Shown: positions 9,022-17,077 of the stretch, one piece after another
Numbering within the stretch: position 1 is the stretch's first letter
Layout of the letters: each line of letters starts with the position of its first letter
Origin: an uncultured Mailhella sp.
GTDB taxonomy: Bacteria; Desulfobacterota; Desulfovibrionia; Desulfovibrionales; Desulfovibrionaceae
Direction: 5' to 3'
DNA length: 30,535 nt
Assembly: GCA_910579055.1 (NCBI GenBank)
Contig: CAJTSU010000026.1
Coordinates: 1-30,535, forward strand
Position numbers and translations under genes: made by a program
Notes under the pieces: generated by a model
The model's input: the letters and a program-made list of their open reading frames with translations, nothing else
Databases searched by the model: none
Told to the model about the DNA's origin: nothing

Positions 9022-9891
9022 CTAAAGCCTCAGCAAACGCGCCGCGTTGCCGTACAATGACAGTTCCAGGCTGTCATCATGCCAGCCGCGGCGTTTCCAG
9101 TCCGCGACGCTTTGCGTCAGACCGCGCACCGGGTAACTGCTGGCAAAAAGGATTTGATATTTCAGAAAGGTGTTGGCGGCTTTCAGCATTTCATCCGCCA
9201 TGGGCATGTCATCCACATAAAAATAGCAGTCCGGGGCAAGATACAGATTGGGGGTAAACATGGCCGCGCCGATAATATCGGCAAAGAACGGCCAGCAGGC
9301 ATGCATCACCACGAAATTGAGCGCGGGGTGCCTGCGGCAGGCGCGCTGCACGGCGTCCGGCCGGGCATGGCTGATATCCGGGCCGATGTGCGGACTCAGC
9401 GTCAGGGAAACAATACCGCCCATCGCGGTACAGATCTCATAGATATCATCAAGACGAGGATCATCCGCATAAAGAGCGGGAGAACACCAGCCCGGCTCCA
9501 GGCTGATCCCCCTGAACCCCATTACTCCAAGACAACGCTCCACTTCCTCCGCTGCTCCTGTTTCAAGGGGATCAATTCCGGCAAAACAGAGAAAACGGCC
9601 GGGATAGTGTTCGGAAAGATCTTTCAGTTCGTCGTTCTTCTGATTGCTGAAGCCGTCTCCGGGGCGGGCATTGCGCCGCCCCATGACGACTGCCGTCCGA
9701 ATACCGGCCTCATCCATTTCCTTCATGAACAGGGGCATGCTCCCTCCGTTTTCCAGAGACGGCACGCTTTCACGCCTGTAACTTGTGGCGGGCCGCTGCC
9801 GGGGATCAGCAGCAATGTCCATCCAGCGTTTCATGATGCCGCTGTTCAGAAATCCCCCATACGGAGGGCGCACCCGGAAGTCGATAATCAT
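9022..9891 (-). CDS. Amidohydrolase-2-like protein, paralogue 1, lacking metal ligands
   Basis: A 289-aa TIM-barrel amidohydrolase-2 (ACMSD-like) family member, probably cytoplasmic. The N-terminus reads MIIDFRVRPP where family members normally have D-x-H-x-H, so both metal His are Arg (Arg6, Arg8). The C-terminal FG[ST]DYP metal-binding Asp is Ser252 (LFASSYP). The mid-barrel metal His is not evident (GIVSLTLSPH). The catalytic-type His is retained as His197 in VVMHACWP. ATG 9891 is preferred because AAGGAG precedes it and both paralogues start at the same point; ATG 9915 is possible. The permease follows within about 30 bases. A substrate cannot be assigned; a carboxylate or lactone is an inference from the neighbouring transporter. 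Confidence 0.8.
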   Translation of the reverse strand: MIIDFRVRPPYGGFLNSGIMKRWMDIAADPRQRPATSYRRESVPSLENGGSMPLFMKEMDEAGIRTAVVMGRRNARPGDGFSNQKNDELKDLSEHYPGRFLCFAGIDPLETGAAEEVERCLGVMGFRGISLEPGWCSPALYADDPRLDDIYEICTAMGGIVSLTLSPHIGPDISHARPDAVQRACRRHPALNFVVMHACWPFFADIIGAAMFTPNLYLAPDCYFYVDDMPMADEMLKAANTFLKYQILFASSYPVRGLTQSVADWKRRGWHDDSLELSLYGNAARLLRL

Positions 9892-9930
9892 GCCCGTATT
9901 CTCCTTTTCCGTCATGAATAACCACGGGTA

Positions 9931-9954
9931 ATCCCCCGGCTTTGCCCGGGGGAT
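9931..9954 (-). other. Intra-operon stem-loop after the TAXI gene
   Basis: A perfect nine-bp stem ATCCCCCGG/CCGGGGGAT with a six-base loop lies between the TAXI gene stop and amidohydrolase paralogue 1. No U tract follows on the minus strand. A stem-loop just after a binding-protein gene often protects the upstream mRNA from 3' decay, giving more binding protein than permease. That role here is inferred. Confidence 0.55.
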
Positions 9955-9972
9955 ACTGATCCGCGACAGTAG

Positions 9973-10971
9973 CTATTTCAGAAACCCGGCTTCGCGGAAA
10001 TAACGCGCCGCGCCGGGGTGCATGGTCAACGTCGTTTCCCGGCAGGCGGCGGAAGGCTCGAAGCACGCCCAGCCGGGGTTGGCTTCACCGATTTCCCTGC
10101 AATGCTCGACCCAGACCCTGGTAATCCTGTACGCCAGGTCTTCCGGCAGATCGGCACGGCAGAATATCTCATTGGTATCCGTCAGACAGGGGATGTCGGA
10201 TCCTACCATGCCGTTGAACTCGCTTCCCCTGATCACGGTGGGACGAAGCCCCTTTTCCCTCATTTTTTCCATGACCTCTTCCTTCACCGGAAGCCAGCGA
10301 AGCTTCTGCCCCAGCGCCACTTCCTGCATGAAGACGGGTTCGCCGGGGCCGACCCAGACCAGCATATCGATCTGATTATCCTTCATGCTGTTGGTGACGG
10401 TGTCGTAAGCGCTGAAATTGACCGTGCCGCCCCACTTTCTGATATCATCGTAGGTAATGCCGTAAGCTTCCAGCACCCAGCGGCCAAACAGTTCATTGGT
10501 CGTGCCCTTGGGCGACATGGCCAGAGAAACGGCCAACTTTTTCTCCCGGATATCATCCAGCGTCCGGAAGGGCACCGCGTCGCGCGCGATGAAATGCAGA
10601 CGCGTTTCATCCCCGATGCGGAACATGGACATCAGGGCGTCGTGTTTTTCCTTGTAGGGTTCCGTCCCGTTGAAGGCCGCGCGCAATGGTATGGTCTGGG
10701 TATGTGAAATTTCGCCTGCTCCGCGCTGCATCCGGGACGGATTGGCCACTGCTCCGCCGGGCAGGATATCCACATTGGCCCCCGGAAACGCCTTCATGAA
10801 CGCCTGCGCGAACGCGGCATAGGAGCGGTTCACGGAACCGCCGAGCGTAGCCCCCACAATACGGACGTTAATCTGCTCTTCTGCCGTGGCGGATGCGGGC
10901 ATCATGCCGGCACAGGACAGAAGCCCGACAGCCAGAGTAATCCCCCGGAACGTCTTCATCAGCTTGTTCAT
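9973..10971 (-). CDS. TAXI-family TRAP transporter solute-binding protein
   Basis: A 332-aa exported binding protein expected to capture an organic anion in the periplasm for the TRAP permease encoded two genes downstream. The signal peptide is clear: MNKLMKTFRG, then a hydrophobic core, then cleavage after ASA or ATA (about 26-30). The mature start INVRIVGATLGGSVNR and the later blocks LPGGAVANPSRMQRG and SLAMSPKGTTNELFGR are typical of TAXI proteins. The ATG at 10971 is preceded by GGAG five bases upstream. It is the third gene of the cluster, 40 bases after amidohydrolase paralogue 2. The ligand is unknown. Confidence 0.9.
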   Translation of the reverse strand: MNKLMKTFRGITLAVGLLSCAGMMPASATAEEQINVRIVGATLGGSVNRSYAAFAQAFMKAFPGANVDILPGGAVANPSRMQRGAGEISHTQTIPLRAAFNGTEPYKEKHDALMSMFRIGDETRLHFIARDAVPFRTLDDIREKKLAVSLAMSPKGTTNELFGRWVLEAYGITYDDIRKWGGTVNFSAYDTVTNSMKDNQIDMLVWVGPGEPVFMQEVALGQKLRWLPVKEEVMEKMREKGLRPTVIRGSEFNGMVGSDIPCLTDTNEIFCRADLPEDLAYRITRVWVEHCREIGEANPGWACFEPSAACRETTLTMHPGAARYFREAGFLK

Positions 10972-11011
10972 AGCTACTCCATTTTATGGATAAAAGTATT
11001 CGGAAGCATGT

Positions 11012-11851
11012 TCAGGCTTCCAGCCCGAACAGACGCGCGCCGTTCAGGTACATGACCTTGTCGGCCACTTCGGGCCGCAACCGCCTGACGTAGTTTTCCA
11101 CCGCATGTTTCAGCGGAATGGCCGGATAAGAAGTGCCGAAAACAATCTGATCCTGAAGCGTATAGTTTGCGGCCACCATGTAATCCGCAGCGCCGGGAGC
11201 AAAGTCCATCGCCCAGGTGTCCGGGGAGAGGATCACGTTCGGGCAGTCCATCGCCACCTTGCAAATGGCCGTCACATAGGGCCAGCCGCCGTGGCAGAGT
11301 ACAAGCCGCAGATCGCGGAATTTCACCGCCACGTCATAGATCAGTTCCGGCGCGTAGTAGCGCGGGTCAGCCACGCGCCCGCCAAAGGAAAGCAGCACGG
11401 GCACGCCTTGCCTCGCGCAGTATTCATACACGGGGAACACGTCAGGGTTGTTCACGAACCATTTTACCGGCGTAGTATACAGCCCCGGTTCCATGATCAC
11501 CCCCCGGCACGGCCCCCTGACACACAACCTTTCAATCTCGTCCCGCGCCGCATCCGGATTGAGCGGGTCGATCCACGGTATCCCGATAAAATGGTCGGGA
11601 TACTCTTCCATCAGGGCTAAGGCGTCTCCATTGTCCCCGTTCTGGGGCAGACGTACCGGGGCCACGCCCCAACGCACGCCCGCCTCTTCCATCTCTTTCA
11701 CCAGCAGGGAAACATCCCTGCGTTGCGCCGCTTCGGACACCGGGCCGAGAGAGCGCACGGCGTGGGATTTTTCCAGCGCGGGCATGTCATACATGAACGA
11801 ATTCAGGTAGCTCCGATACGGAGGCCGAAGCCGGAAATCAACGGCTCTCAT
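11012..11851 (-). CDS. Amidohydrolase-2-like protein, paralogue 2, lacking metal ligands
   Basis: A 279-aa relative of the other two amidohydrolase-like proteins in this window, closest to paralogue 3. Shared blocks are CRGVIMEPG, YYAPELI and LCHGGWPYVT. The N-terminus MRAVDFRLRPP places Arg7 and Arg9 at the expected HxH metal site. The mid-barrel position reads PVLLSFGG without His. The C-terminal site reads FGTSYP with Ser241 instead of Asp. His187 (catalytic-type) is kept. GGGAGG six bases before the ATG supports the start. It follows the flavoprotein gene by 14 bases and precedes the TAXI gene, so it is part of the same transcript. Confidence 0.8.
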   Translation of the reverse strand: MRAVDFRLRPPYRSYLNSFMYDMPALEKSHAVRSLGPVSEAAQRRDVSLLVKEMEEAGVRWGVAPVRLPQNGDNGDALALMEEYPDHFIGIPWIDPLNPDAARDEIERLCVRGPCRGVIMEPGLYTTPVKWFVNNPDVFPVYEYCARQGVPVLLSFGGRVADPRYYAPELIYDVAVKFRDLRLVLCHGGWPYVTAICKVAMDCPNVILSPDTWAMDFAPGAADYMVAANYTLQDQIVFGTSYPAIPLKHAVENYVRRLRPEVADKVMYLNGARLFGLEA

Positions 11852-11865
11852 TTCAGCCTCCCTGT

Positions 11866-12495
11866 TCAGCGGCAGAAGTTGGCTCGCACGCGCTTTTCAT
11901 ACACCGGCGCGGGAATAACGCCTTTTGATGCCTCAATGACCTTCAGAATCCAGGCCATATTGCGGCCCAGCACCCGCATGGTTTGTACACCCTCCGCATC
12001 CTGTTCCAGAAATTCCTGCGGCTTCCAGCCGAACACGATGTTCCAGTACTGGCTGTTCACGGTGAGCAGGTTGGCGCAGTTCAGGTAGTTGCCGAGCTGC
12101 TGCGCCGTACTGATGGCCCCCGCGCGTCTGCATACGGCAATGGCCGCGGCCGGTTTCGGCCCCCAGCCCTCCAGATGCTCCGTAGCATAAAGCAGACGAT
12201 CAAGACATGCCTTGAAAGGCCCGGGAATGCCCATGTAATGAACGGGACAACCAAGAATCAGGCCGTCATAATCAGGCAGCATGTCTATGATTCTGTTAAC
12301 GATATCATCGTGAATACAATGATGTCCGTTCGTTCTGCACTTGCGGCAGTCAATACACCCGGCAAGAGGCTTTGATCCCACATGAACAACATCAAGAGCG
12401 ATACCTTCCTTTTCAAGCTCCTCTGCCGCAAGCCTTATGGCATGATATGTCACGCCCTTTGCATTCTGACTTCCATTCAGGGCTAAAACTTTCAT
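11866..12495 (-). CDS. Flavodoxin-fold NAD(P)H:FMN reductase-like protein with Cys cluster
   Basis: A 209-aa flavodoxin-like protein of the NADPH-dependent FMN reductase/iron-sulfur flavoprotein type. The N-terminus MKVLALNGSQNAKG is the FMN phosphate-binding loop, and GLILGCPVHYMGIPGPFKACLDR (79-101) is the second flavin-binding region. A compact cysteine cluster at Cys47, Cys50, Cys53 and Cys60 (C-x2-C-x2-C-x6-C) resembles that of Isf-type proteins and may hold an Fe-S cluster. GGAGG eight bases before ATG 12495 decides the start; longer in-frame starts lack support. It is the first gene of the five-gene cluster. A redox step on the imported compound is an inference. Confidence 0.85.
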   Translation of the reverse strand: MKVLALNGSQNAKGVTYHAIRLAAEELEKEGIALDVVHVGSKPLAGCIDCRKCRTNGHHCIHDDIVNRIIDMLPDYDGLILGCPVHYMGIPGPFKACLDRLLYATEHLEGWGPKPAAAIAVCRRAGAISTAQQLGNYLNCANLLTVNSQYWNIVFGWKPQEFLEQDAEGVQTMRVLGRNMAWILKVIEASKGVIPAPVYEKRVRANFCR

Positions 12496-12614
12496 ATCGC
12501 ATTCCTCCACTTTTGCGTACACGATATTTTCAGTATGAACAGAAACTTTTTCCGTTATAGGAACATTAGCCCACGGCATGAGAGAGACACAAATACTTTT
12601 TTTCTCTATGGCAT

Positions 12615-12629
12615 ATTGATTTTTCCAAT
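12615..12629. promoter_or_regulatory. Candidate LysR-type operator
   Basis: ATTG-N7-CAAT is a T-N11-A dyad typical of LysR-family binding sites. It lies 120 bases upstream of the flavoprotein start, between the LysR gene and the cluster it could control. The region 12496-12700 is AT-rich compared with its surroundings. Assignment is by motif and position only. Confidence 0.4.
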
Positions 12630-12772
12630 ACCGAAGAAACAACGCGGAAGAAGGTGTTCATGAGGGCACATGCCGTCATGGGCAGACCGCGAAAGGACAC
12701 AGGCTCCGTGAGCCGAATCACGTTCAGCCCCGCAGAGATGCGCACCGTTGCGTTTCAGATGAAAAGGGAGAA

Positions 12773-13684
12773 TCAGCGCGGCCGGGTTATCCTCTCCGCC
12801 TCGCAGAGAAGATCGATGAGCTTGTCGGTCTGGGGAGAAAGATAGTCGTCCTTTCTCCAGATGATGGAAGGACGGAATATGAGCTTGGGCAGGTCAATAC
12901 GCCGCACGGGAAAATCCGCGGAGCGCGCCGGAGGTATTTCCGTATGGGGCAGAATAGCCACGGCGGGAAGGGAAGGCAAAGTATCGAGCAGAATGTAGGA
13001 CGCGGGAGTATCAAGAATGATACGCGGCTTCAGACCTTTTTCCTGCATGGCGATGATGAAGGGGCGGAAGGTGCCGCTGTTGGACCAGCGCCGTGAAAGC
13101 AGAAGCGGATGACGGGCCAGTTCCTCAAGAGAAACCATGCCCTCCGGCGGGCTTTCCAGCAGGGGCGACCATGCCGCAACAAAATGCTGTTCCTGTAACG
13201 GAATGGTGACACAGTTGCCGTACACCAGCGGCAACTGAAGAATGGCCAGATCCAGGCTGTGACGCTGCACCTTGGTTTCCAGCGATATGTTGTCCGCAAC
13301 CATGACCCGGACGCGCACTCCCGGATATTCGCGTTCCATGCGCGGCAGAATATTCAGGAAAAAGGACAGGCAGAATCCGCTGCATCCCACGCGCACCTCG
13401 CCGAAGATATCCGAATCGCCGGCAAAGGGATTACTGATATTCCGGGCAAGATCGTCCACCTGGGTGAGGATGCGCTGAGCTTCCTGATAGAAGGACTGCC
13501 CCCGCTCCGTCACCTGCCAGCTTCCTCCCGTGCGATGGATGAGCGTCAGCCCCAGCTCGTCCTCCAGCTCCCTGAGCGACTGGCTCAGGGTAGGCTGACT
13601 GATGTGCAGGCTTTTGGCGGCGCGGCTGATCTGGCCTTGCTCCACAATGGTGCAGAAGTACAGAAGGCGTCTGAAGTCGAGCAT
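12773..13684 (-). CDS. LysR-family transcriptional regulator 1
   Basis: A 303-aa LysR regulator. The winged helix-turn-helix is at the N-terminus (MLDFRRLLYF, then ISRAAKSLHISQPTLSQSL with ELEDELG), followed by an effector-binding domain starting near VRVGCSGFC. It is encoded upstream of, and in the same direction as, the amidohydrolase/TAXI cluster, and probably regulates it in response to a small carboxylate. The ATG at 13684 is preferred; a GTG three codons upstream is possible. Neither has a convincing Shine-Dalgarno sequence. Confidence 0.9.
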   Translation of the reverse strand: MLDFRRLLYFCTIVEQGQISRAAKSLHISQPTLSQSLRELEDELGLTLIHRTGGSWQVTERGQSFYQEAQRILTQVDDLARNISNPFAGDSDIFGEVRVGCSGFCLSFFLNILPRMEREYPGVRVRVMVADNISLETKVQRHSLDLAILQLPLVYGNCVTIPLQEQHFVAAWSPLLESPPEGMVSLEELARHPLLLSRRWSNSGTFRPFIIAMQEKGLKPRIILDTPASYILLDTLPSLPAVAILPHTEIPPARSADFPVRRIDLPKLIFRPSIIWRKDDYLSPQTDKLIDLLCEAERITRPR

Positions 13685-14135
13685 GGCGGGCACCGGCTGG
13701 GGTTGGAGCGTTTGACCCTGAAAATTTCAATCTCGCAGACCGGTTCAAGGTAAAACATTACAGGATACAGCCAGCATATCTCCAGACGCCGATCAGGACA
13801 AGCCGTCACGTTTCAACATATAAAAATTGACAGTGTGGAGAATTTCAGCAGCACCGGCGATGCTGTCGTCTTCGTTACGCAGCAGACCGGCATATACGCT
13901 GAGCGTGAGGCCGCGGAAGAAGGGGTTCGTGGAGCGGAATCGAGTTTTCGGCCTCGCCGGGTTCCGTCCACGTCTGCATTCCGCCGGCCTGACTTGCTCT
14001 TTTTTACCCCGGAAAGCAGGAATAGACAACGCACTCCGCTGCCCGGAGCAGGACAGCTCCCGCCTTGCCAAGCATGACAAAGGGCAATACCATAGCATTT
14101 TCTTACCATATTCACGCCTTGGGCAAGGAGTGCGC
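13685..14135. other. Non-coding gap between LysR 1 and hldD
   Basis: 451 bases between divergent genes. I see no convincing gene: the open frames are short or lack ribosome sites and family resemblance. The right end carries the candidate hldD promoter. The left end must hold the LysR 1 promoter, which I could not place. Confidence 0.5.
14065..14093 (+). promoter_or_regulatory. Candidate sigma-70 promoter of hldD
   Basis: TTGCCA and TACCAT are separated by 17 bases, 43 bases before the hldD start. Spacing is ideal, but the -10 box is a moderate match. Confidence 0.4.
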
Positions 14136-15116
14136 ATGTTCATCGTCACCGGCGGAGCCGGACTCATCGGCAGCGCGATTATCTGGGAACTGAACCGCCG
14201 CGGCGTGGACGACATCCTCGTGGTGGACAACCTCGCCAGCACGGAAAAATGGAAAAACCTCGTCCGCCTGAAATACAGCGACTACATGCACCGCGACGCA
14301 TTCATCGAACAGGTGCGGGGCGCGGGCCTGAAAGGGCTGGGAGTTGAAGGCGTCATCCATATGGGGGCCTGTTCCTCCACCACTGAAAAAGACGCCGACT
14401 TTCTGATGCGCAACAACTTCCACTTTACGCGCGACCTGTGCTGGGCCGCTCTGGACGCAGGCGCGCGCTTTATTACCGCCAGCAGCGCGGCCACTTACGG
14501 CGACGGTTCTCTGGGCTTTTCCGACAGTATTGAACTGATGCCGAAACTGCGCCCGCTGAACATGTACGGCTATTCAAAACAGCTTTTTGATCTGCTGGCC
14601 CTGCGCGGGGGCATACTGGACAACATCGTCAGCCTGAAATTCTTCAATGTTTACGGCCCGAACGAATACCACAAAGGTTCCATGCGCAGTGTGGTTTGCA
14701 AGGCCGTGCCCCAGATTCAGGAAACGGGCAGGCTGGGGCTGTTCAAGTCCGACCGCCCGGACTACGAAGACGGAGGCCAGAAGCGCGACTTCGTGTACGT
14801 CAAGGACTGCGCCGCGCTGGTGTGCTGGTTTCATGAACATGGCACCGTCAACGGTGTGTTCAACGTGGGAACCGGGCAGGCCCGGAGCTGGAACGATCTG
14901 GCCCGCGCCATCTTCGCTTCCATGGATCGCCCCGCGGATATCCAATACATCGACATGCCCGACACGCTGAAGGGCAAATACCAGTATTTTACCCAGGCCG
15001 ACATGAGCTGGATGAAGCGCGTGGACTGTGATTTCGCTTTCCGCTCTCTGGAAGACGGCGTAAATGATTATGTGCGCAACTATCTGCTGAAAGACGAAGC
15101 CCATCTGGAATCATGA
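14136..15116 (+). CDS. hldD: ADP-L-glycero-D-manno-heptose-6-epimerase
   Basis: Converts ADP-D-glycero-D-manno-heptose to the L-glycero form, the last step in making the heptose donor for LPS inner core. The 326-aa protein is an extended short-chain dehydrogenase. The NAD(P)-binding motif TGGAGLIG lies at 5-12. GACSSTTEKDADF and ASSAATYGDGS follow. The catalytic YGYSK gives Tyr144 and Lys148. FFNVYGPNEYHKGSM and FTQAD are HldD signatures. AAGGAG before ATG 14136 fixes the start; the frame is open for another 309 bases upstream but without support. No other LPS gene is nearby. Confidence 0.95.
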   Translation: MFIVTGGAGLIGSAIIWELNRRGVDDILVVDNLASTEKWKNLVRLKYSDYMHRDAFIEQVRGAGLKGLGVEGVIHMGACSSTTEKDADFLMRNNFHFTRDLCWAALDAGARFITASSAATYGDGSLGFSDSIELMPKLRPLNMYGYSKQLFDLLALRGGILDNIVSLKFFNVYGPNEYHKGSMRSVVCKAVPQIQETGRLGLFKSDRPDYEDGGQKRDFVYVKDCAALVCWFHEHGTVNGVFNVGTGQARSWNDLARAIFASMDRPADIQYIDMPDTLKGKYQYFTQADMSWMKRVDCDFAFRSLEDGVNDYVRNYLLKDEAHLES

Positions 15117-15143
15117 CCCCCTCAGACCGGCCGGGCTCCCGCA

Positions 15144-15172
15144 TTGACATTTGCCGCCAAATTGTCTCTTTT
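15144..15172 (+). promoter_or_regulatory. Candidate promoter of metNI
   Basis: A consensus TTGACA is followed after 17 bases by TCTTTT, a weak -10 box, about 65 bases upstream of metN. A dyad GTACCG/CGGTAC lies just downstream (15177-15197). I did not find an S-box or other known SAM riboswitch in the 121-base gap. Confidence 0.35.
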
Positions 15173-15237
15173 GGCCGTACCGAATATCATGCGGTACCGC
15201 CCGGCCATCCCTGCGCCGGGGGAATATGGAGGCTCGC

Positions 15238-16305
15238 ATGGCGGAACCCGTCATTGAAATAAAGGGGCTGGGCAAGTCGTTCAAAAGCAAGAACGGCCCC
15301 GTGGTCGCGCTCAGGGATATCAACCTGACCGTGGAAAAGGGCGATATCTTCGGCATCATCGGCATGAGCGGCGCGGGCAAAAGCACGCTGGTACGCTGCA
15401 TCAATCTGCTGGAGCGCCCCACGGAAGGATCTGTCATTTTCGACGGACAGGACATGTGCGGGCTGTCCTCCGCCGAACTGAACCGGGCCCGCCGCTCCAT
15501 GGGCATGATCTTCCAGCAGTTCAACCTGCTCATGCAGCGCAGTGCCGAGGCAAATGTGCGCTTTCCCATGGAAATTTCCGGTGTTCCCCATGTGAAGGCA
15601 AGGGAACGCGCGCGGGAACTGCTGGAACTGGTCGGCCTGGGCGAACGCGCCCATTACTACCCCTCACAGCTTTCCGGCGGGCAGAAACAGCGCGTCGCCA
15701 TTGCCCGCGCCCTGTCTACCGAGCCGAAGGTGCTGCTCTGCGACGAGGCGACCTCCGCTCTTGATCCTTCCACCACGGCGTCCATTCTGCATCTGCTCCG
15801 CGACATCAACCGCCGTCTCGGCGTGACCGTGGTGATTATTACCCACGAAATGAGCGTGATAGAGCAAATCTGCAACCGCGTGGCGATCATCAGTGAAAGC
15901 CGTATTGCCGAATGCGGTACGGTGGAGGAAGTGTTCTCCAATCCGCGCACCGACGCCGCCCGACGCCTGGTACTGCCGGAAGGCCGCCGGGCGGGGCACA
16001 TCAAGGCGGATCGCCTGTACCGCATTGTATTCAACGGCTCTTCCTCGCTCAATCCGGTCATTGCGGACATGATTCTGGAATGCAAGGCTCCGGTGAACAT
16101 TATCCACGCCGACATGCGCAACATGGACGGCAAGGCATTCGGCCAAATGGTGGTGCAGCTGCCCGAAGACCCGGAAATCTGCGCCCGCATGCTGGGCTTC
16201 ATGGAAGCGCGCGGTCTGGCCATGTGGGAAATACCGCCCGGAAGCTGCATTGACTGCGACCCGGAAGATTATGATTACGAACAGGAGAGGGGACGCCATG
16301 CCTGA
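15238..16305 (+). CDS. metN: Methionine-type ABC transporter ATP-binding protein
   Basis: A 355-aa ATPase subunit of a MetNIQ-type methionine importer, acting at the inner face of the membrane. It has Walker A GMSGAGKST (42-50), the signature LSGGQKQRVAIARAL (145-159), Walker B VLLCDE (165-170), and the downstream ALDPST D-loop. The C-terminal part (about 260-340) is the NIL domain, which binds methionine and inhibits transport in characterised members. The start at 15238 follows GGAGG by five bases; ATG 15226 would place the ribosome site inside the gene. Its 3' end overlaps metI by eight bases. Confidence 0.92.
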   Translation: MAEPVIEIKGLGKSFKSKNGPVVALRDINLTVEKGDIFGIIGMSGAGKSTLVRCINLLERPTEGSVIFDGQDMCGLSSAELNRARRSMGMIFQQFNLLMQRSAEANVRFPMEISGVPHVKARERARELLELVGLGERAHYYPSQLSGGQKQRVAIARALSTEPKVLLCDEATSALDPSTTASILHLLRDINRRLGVTVVIITHEMSVIEQICNRVAIISESRIAECGTVEEVFSNPRTDAARRLVLPEGRRAGHIKADRLYRIVFNGSSSLNPVIADMILECKAPVNIIHADMRNMDGKAFGQMVVQLPEDPEICARMLGFMEARGLAMWEIPPGSCIDCDPEDYDYEQERGRHA

Positions 16306-16981
16306 TTTTCTCGCCGGACTCTGCGACCCGGATACCCTTCAGATGCTGGCCGAGGGGACGCTTGACACCCTGTACATGACGCTGGCCTCCACCTTTTTCG
16401 CCTATGTGTTCGGCATGATCATGGCCGTGGTGCTGGTGGTGTGCCGCGCTGACGGCATCCGCCCCTGCCCGGCACTGTACAAGGTGCTGGATGTGGTGGT
16501 GAACCTTACCCGTTCCTTCCCCTTTCTGATCCTGATGATTGCGGTCATACCCTTTACCCGTTTTCTGGTGGGCACCACCATCGGCAACAACGCCACCGTG
16601 GTTCCGCTGGTTATCGCGGCGGCACCCTTTGTGGCCCGCCTCATCGAATCCTCGCTGCTGGAAGTGGATCACGGCATTGTGGAAGCGGCGCAGTCCATGG
16701 GAGCATCCACGTTCCAGATCATTTTCAAGGTTCTTATTCCCGAATCCCTGCCCTCCCTGATCAACGGCAGCGCCATAGCGGGCACCACCATACTCGGTTA
16801 TTCCGCCATGTCCGGCGCGGTGGGCGGGGGCGGACTGGGCAAGCTGGCCATCATGTACGGCTATAACCGGTATCAGACGGACATCATGTTTGCCACCTGC
16901 GTGCTGCTTATTCTCATCGTGCAGATATTGCAGGAGATCGGCAACCGGCTTTCCCGCCGTTGCGACAAGAGGCTGGTGTAA
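16298..16981 (+). CDS. metI: Methionine-type ABC transporter permease
   Basis: A 227-aa inner-membrane permease with about five transmembrane segments and the conserved cytoplasmic EAA-type loop (VEAAQSMGASTFQIIFKVLIPESLP) that contacts the ATPase. Other MetI-like blocks are LTRSFPFLILMIAVIPFTR and AMSGAVGGGGLGKLA. ATG 16298 is preceded by AGGAGAGGGG and overlaps the metN stop, so translation is probably coupled. No metQ binding-protein gene follows; the next elements are hairpins and a convergent LysR gene. The partner binding protein must be encoded elsewhere or be absent. Confidence 0.92.
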   Translation: MPDFLAGLCDPDTLQMLAEGTLDTLYMTLASTFFAYVFGMIMAVVLVVCRADGIRPCPALYKVLDVVVNLTRSFPFLILMIAVIPFTRFLVGTTIGNNATVVPLVIAAAPFVARLIESSLLEVDHGIVEAAQSMGASTFQIIFKVLIPESLPSLINGSAIAGTTILGYSAMSGAVGGGGLGKLAIMYGYNRYQTDIMFATCVLLILIVQILQEIGNRLSRRCDKRLV

Positions 16982-17010
16982 GGCGCGTAACAGTAATGAT
17001 ATGATCAATC

Positions 17011-17054
17011 GGGGCTCCGCCCCGTACCCCGCCGGGGGAGATAATCTCCCCCGG
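17011..17054. terminator. Convergent terminator hairpins after metI and LysR 2
   Basis: Two dyads occupy the gap. GGGGC-TCC-GCCCC lies at 17011-17023. A perfect 23-base palindrome at 17032-17054 has arms CCGGGGGAGAT/ATCTCCCCCGG around a single A. Neither has a long U tract. Position between convergent genes suggests two-way termination. A 17-base stretch of it (17029-17045) recurs inverted at 7073-7089. Confidence 0.55.
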
Positions 17055-17077
17055 TCCCCCATATAATGATAACAGCC

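Noticed and set aside
13835..14077. 80-codon ORF upstream of hldD
   Set aside because: No ribosome site, no recognisable domain, and arginine/proline-rich composition typical of a shadow frame.
13827..14135. N-terminal extension of hldD
   Set aside because: The frame is open but HldD proteins begin at the MxIVTGGAG motif, and AAGGAG lies just before ATG 14136.
15117..15237. SAM riboswitch upstream of metN
   Set aside because: The gap is only 121 bases, and I could not find the conserved S-box helices; only a short dyad and a promoter-like pair are present.
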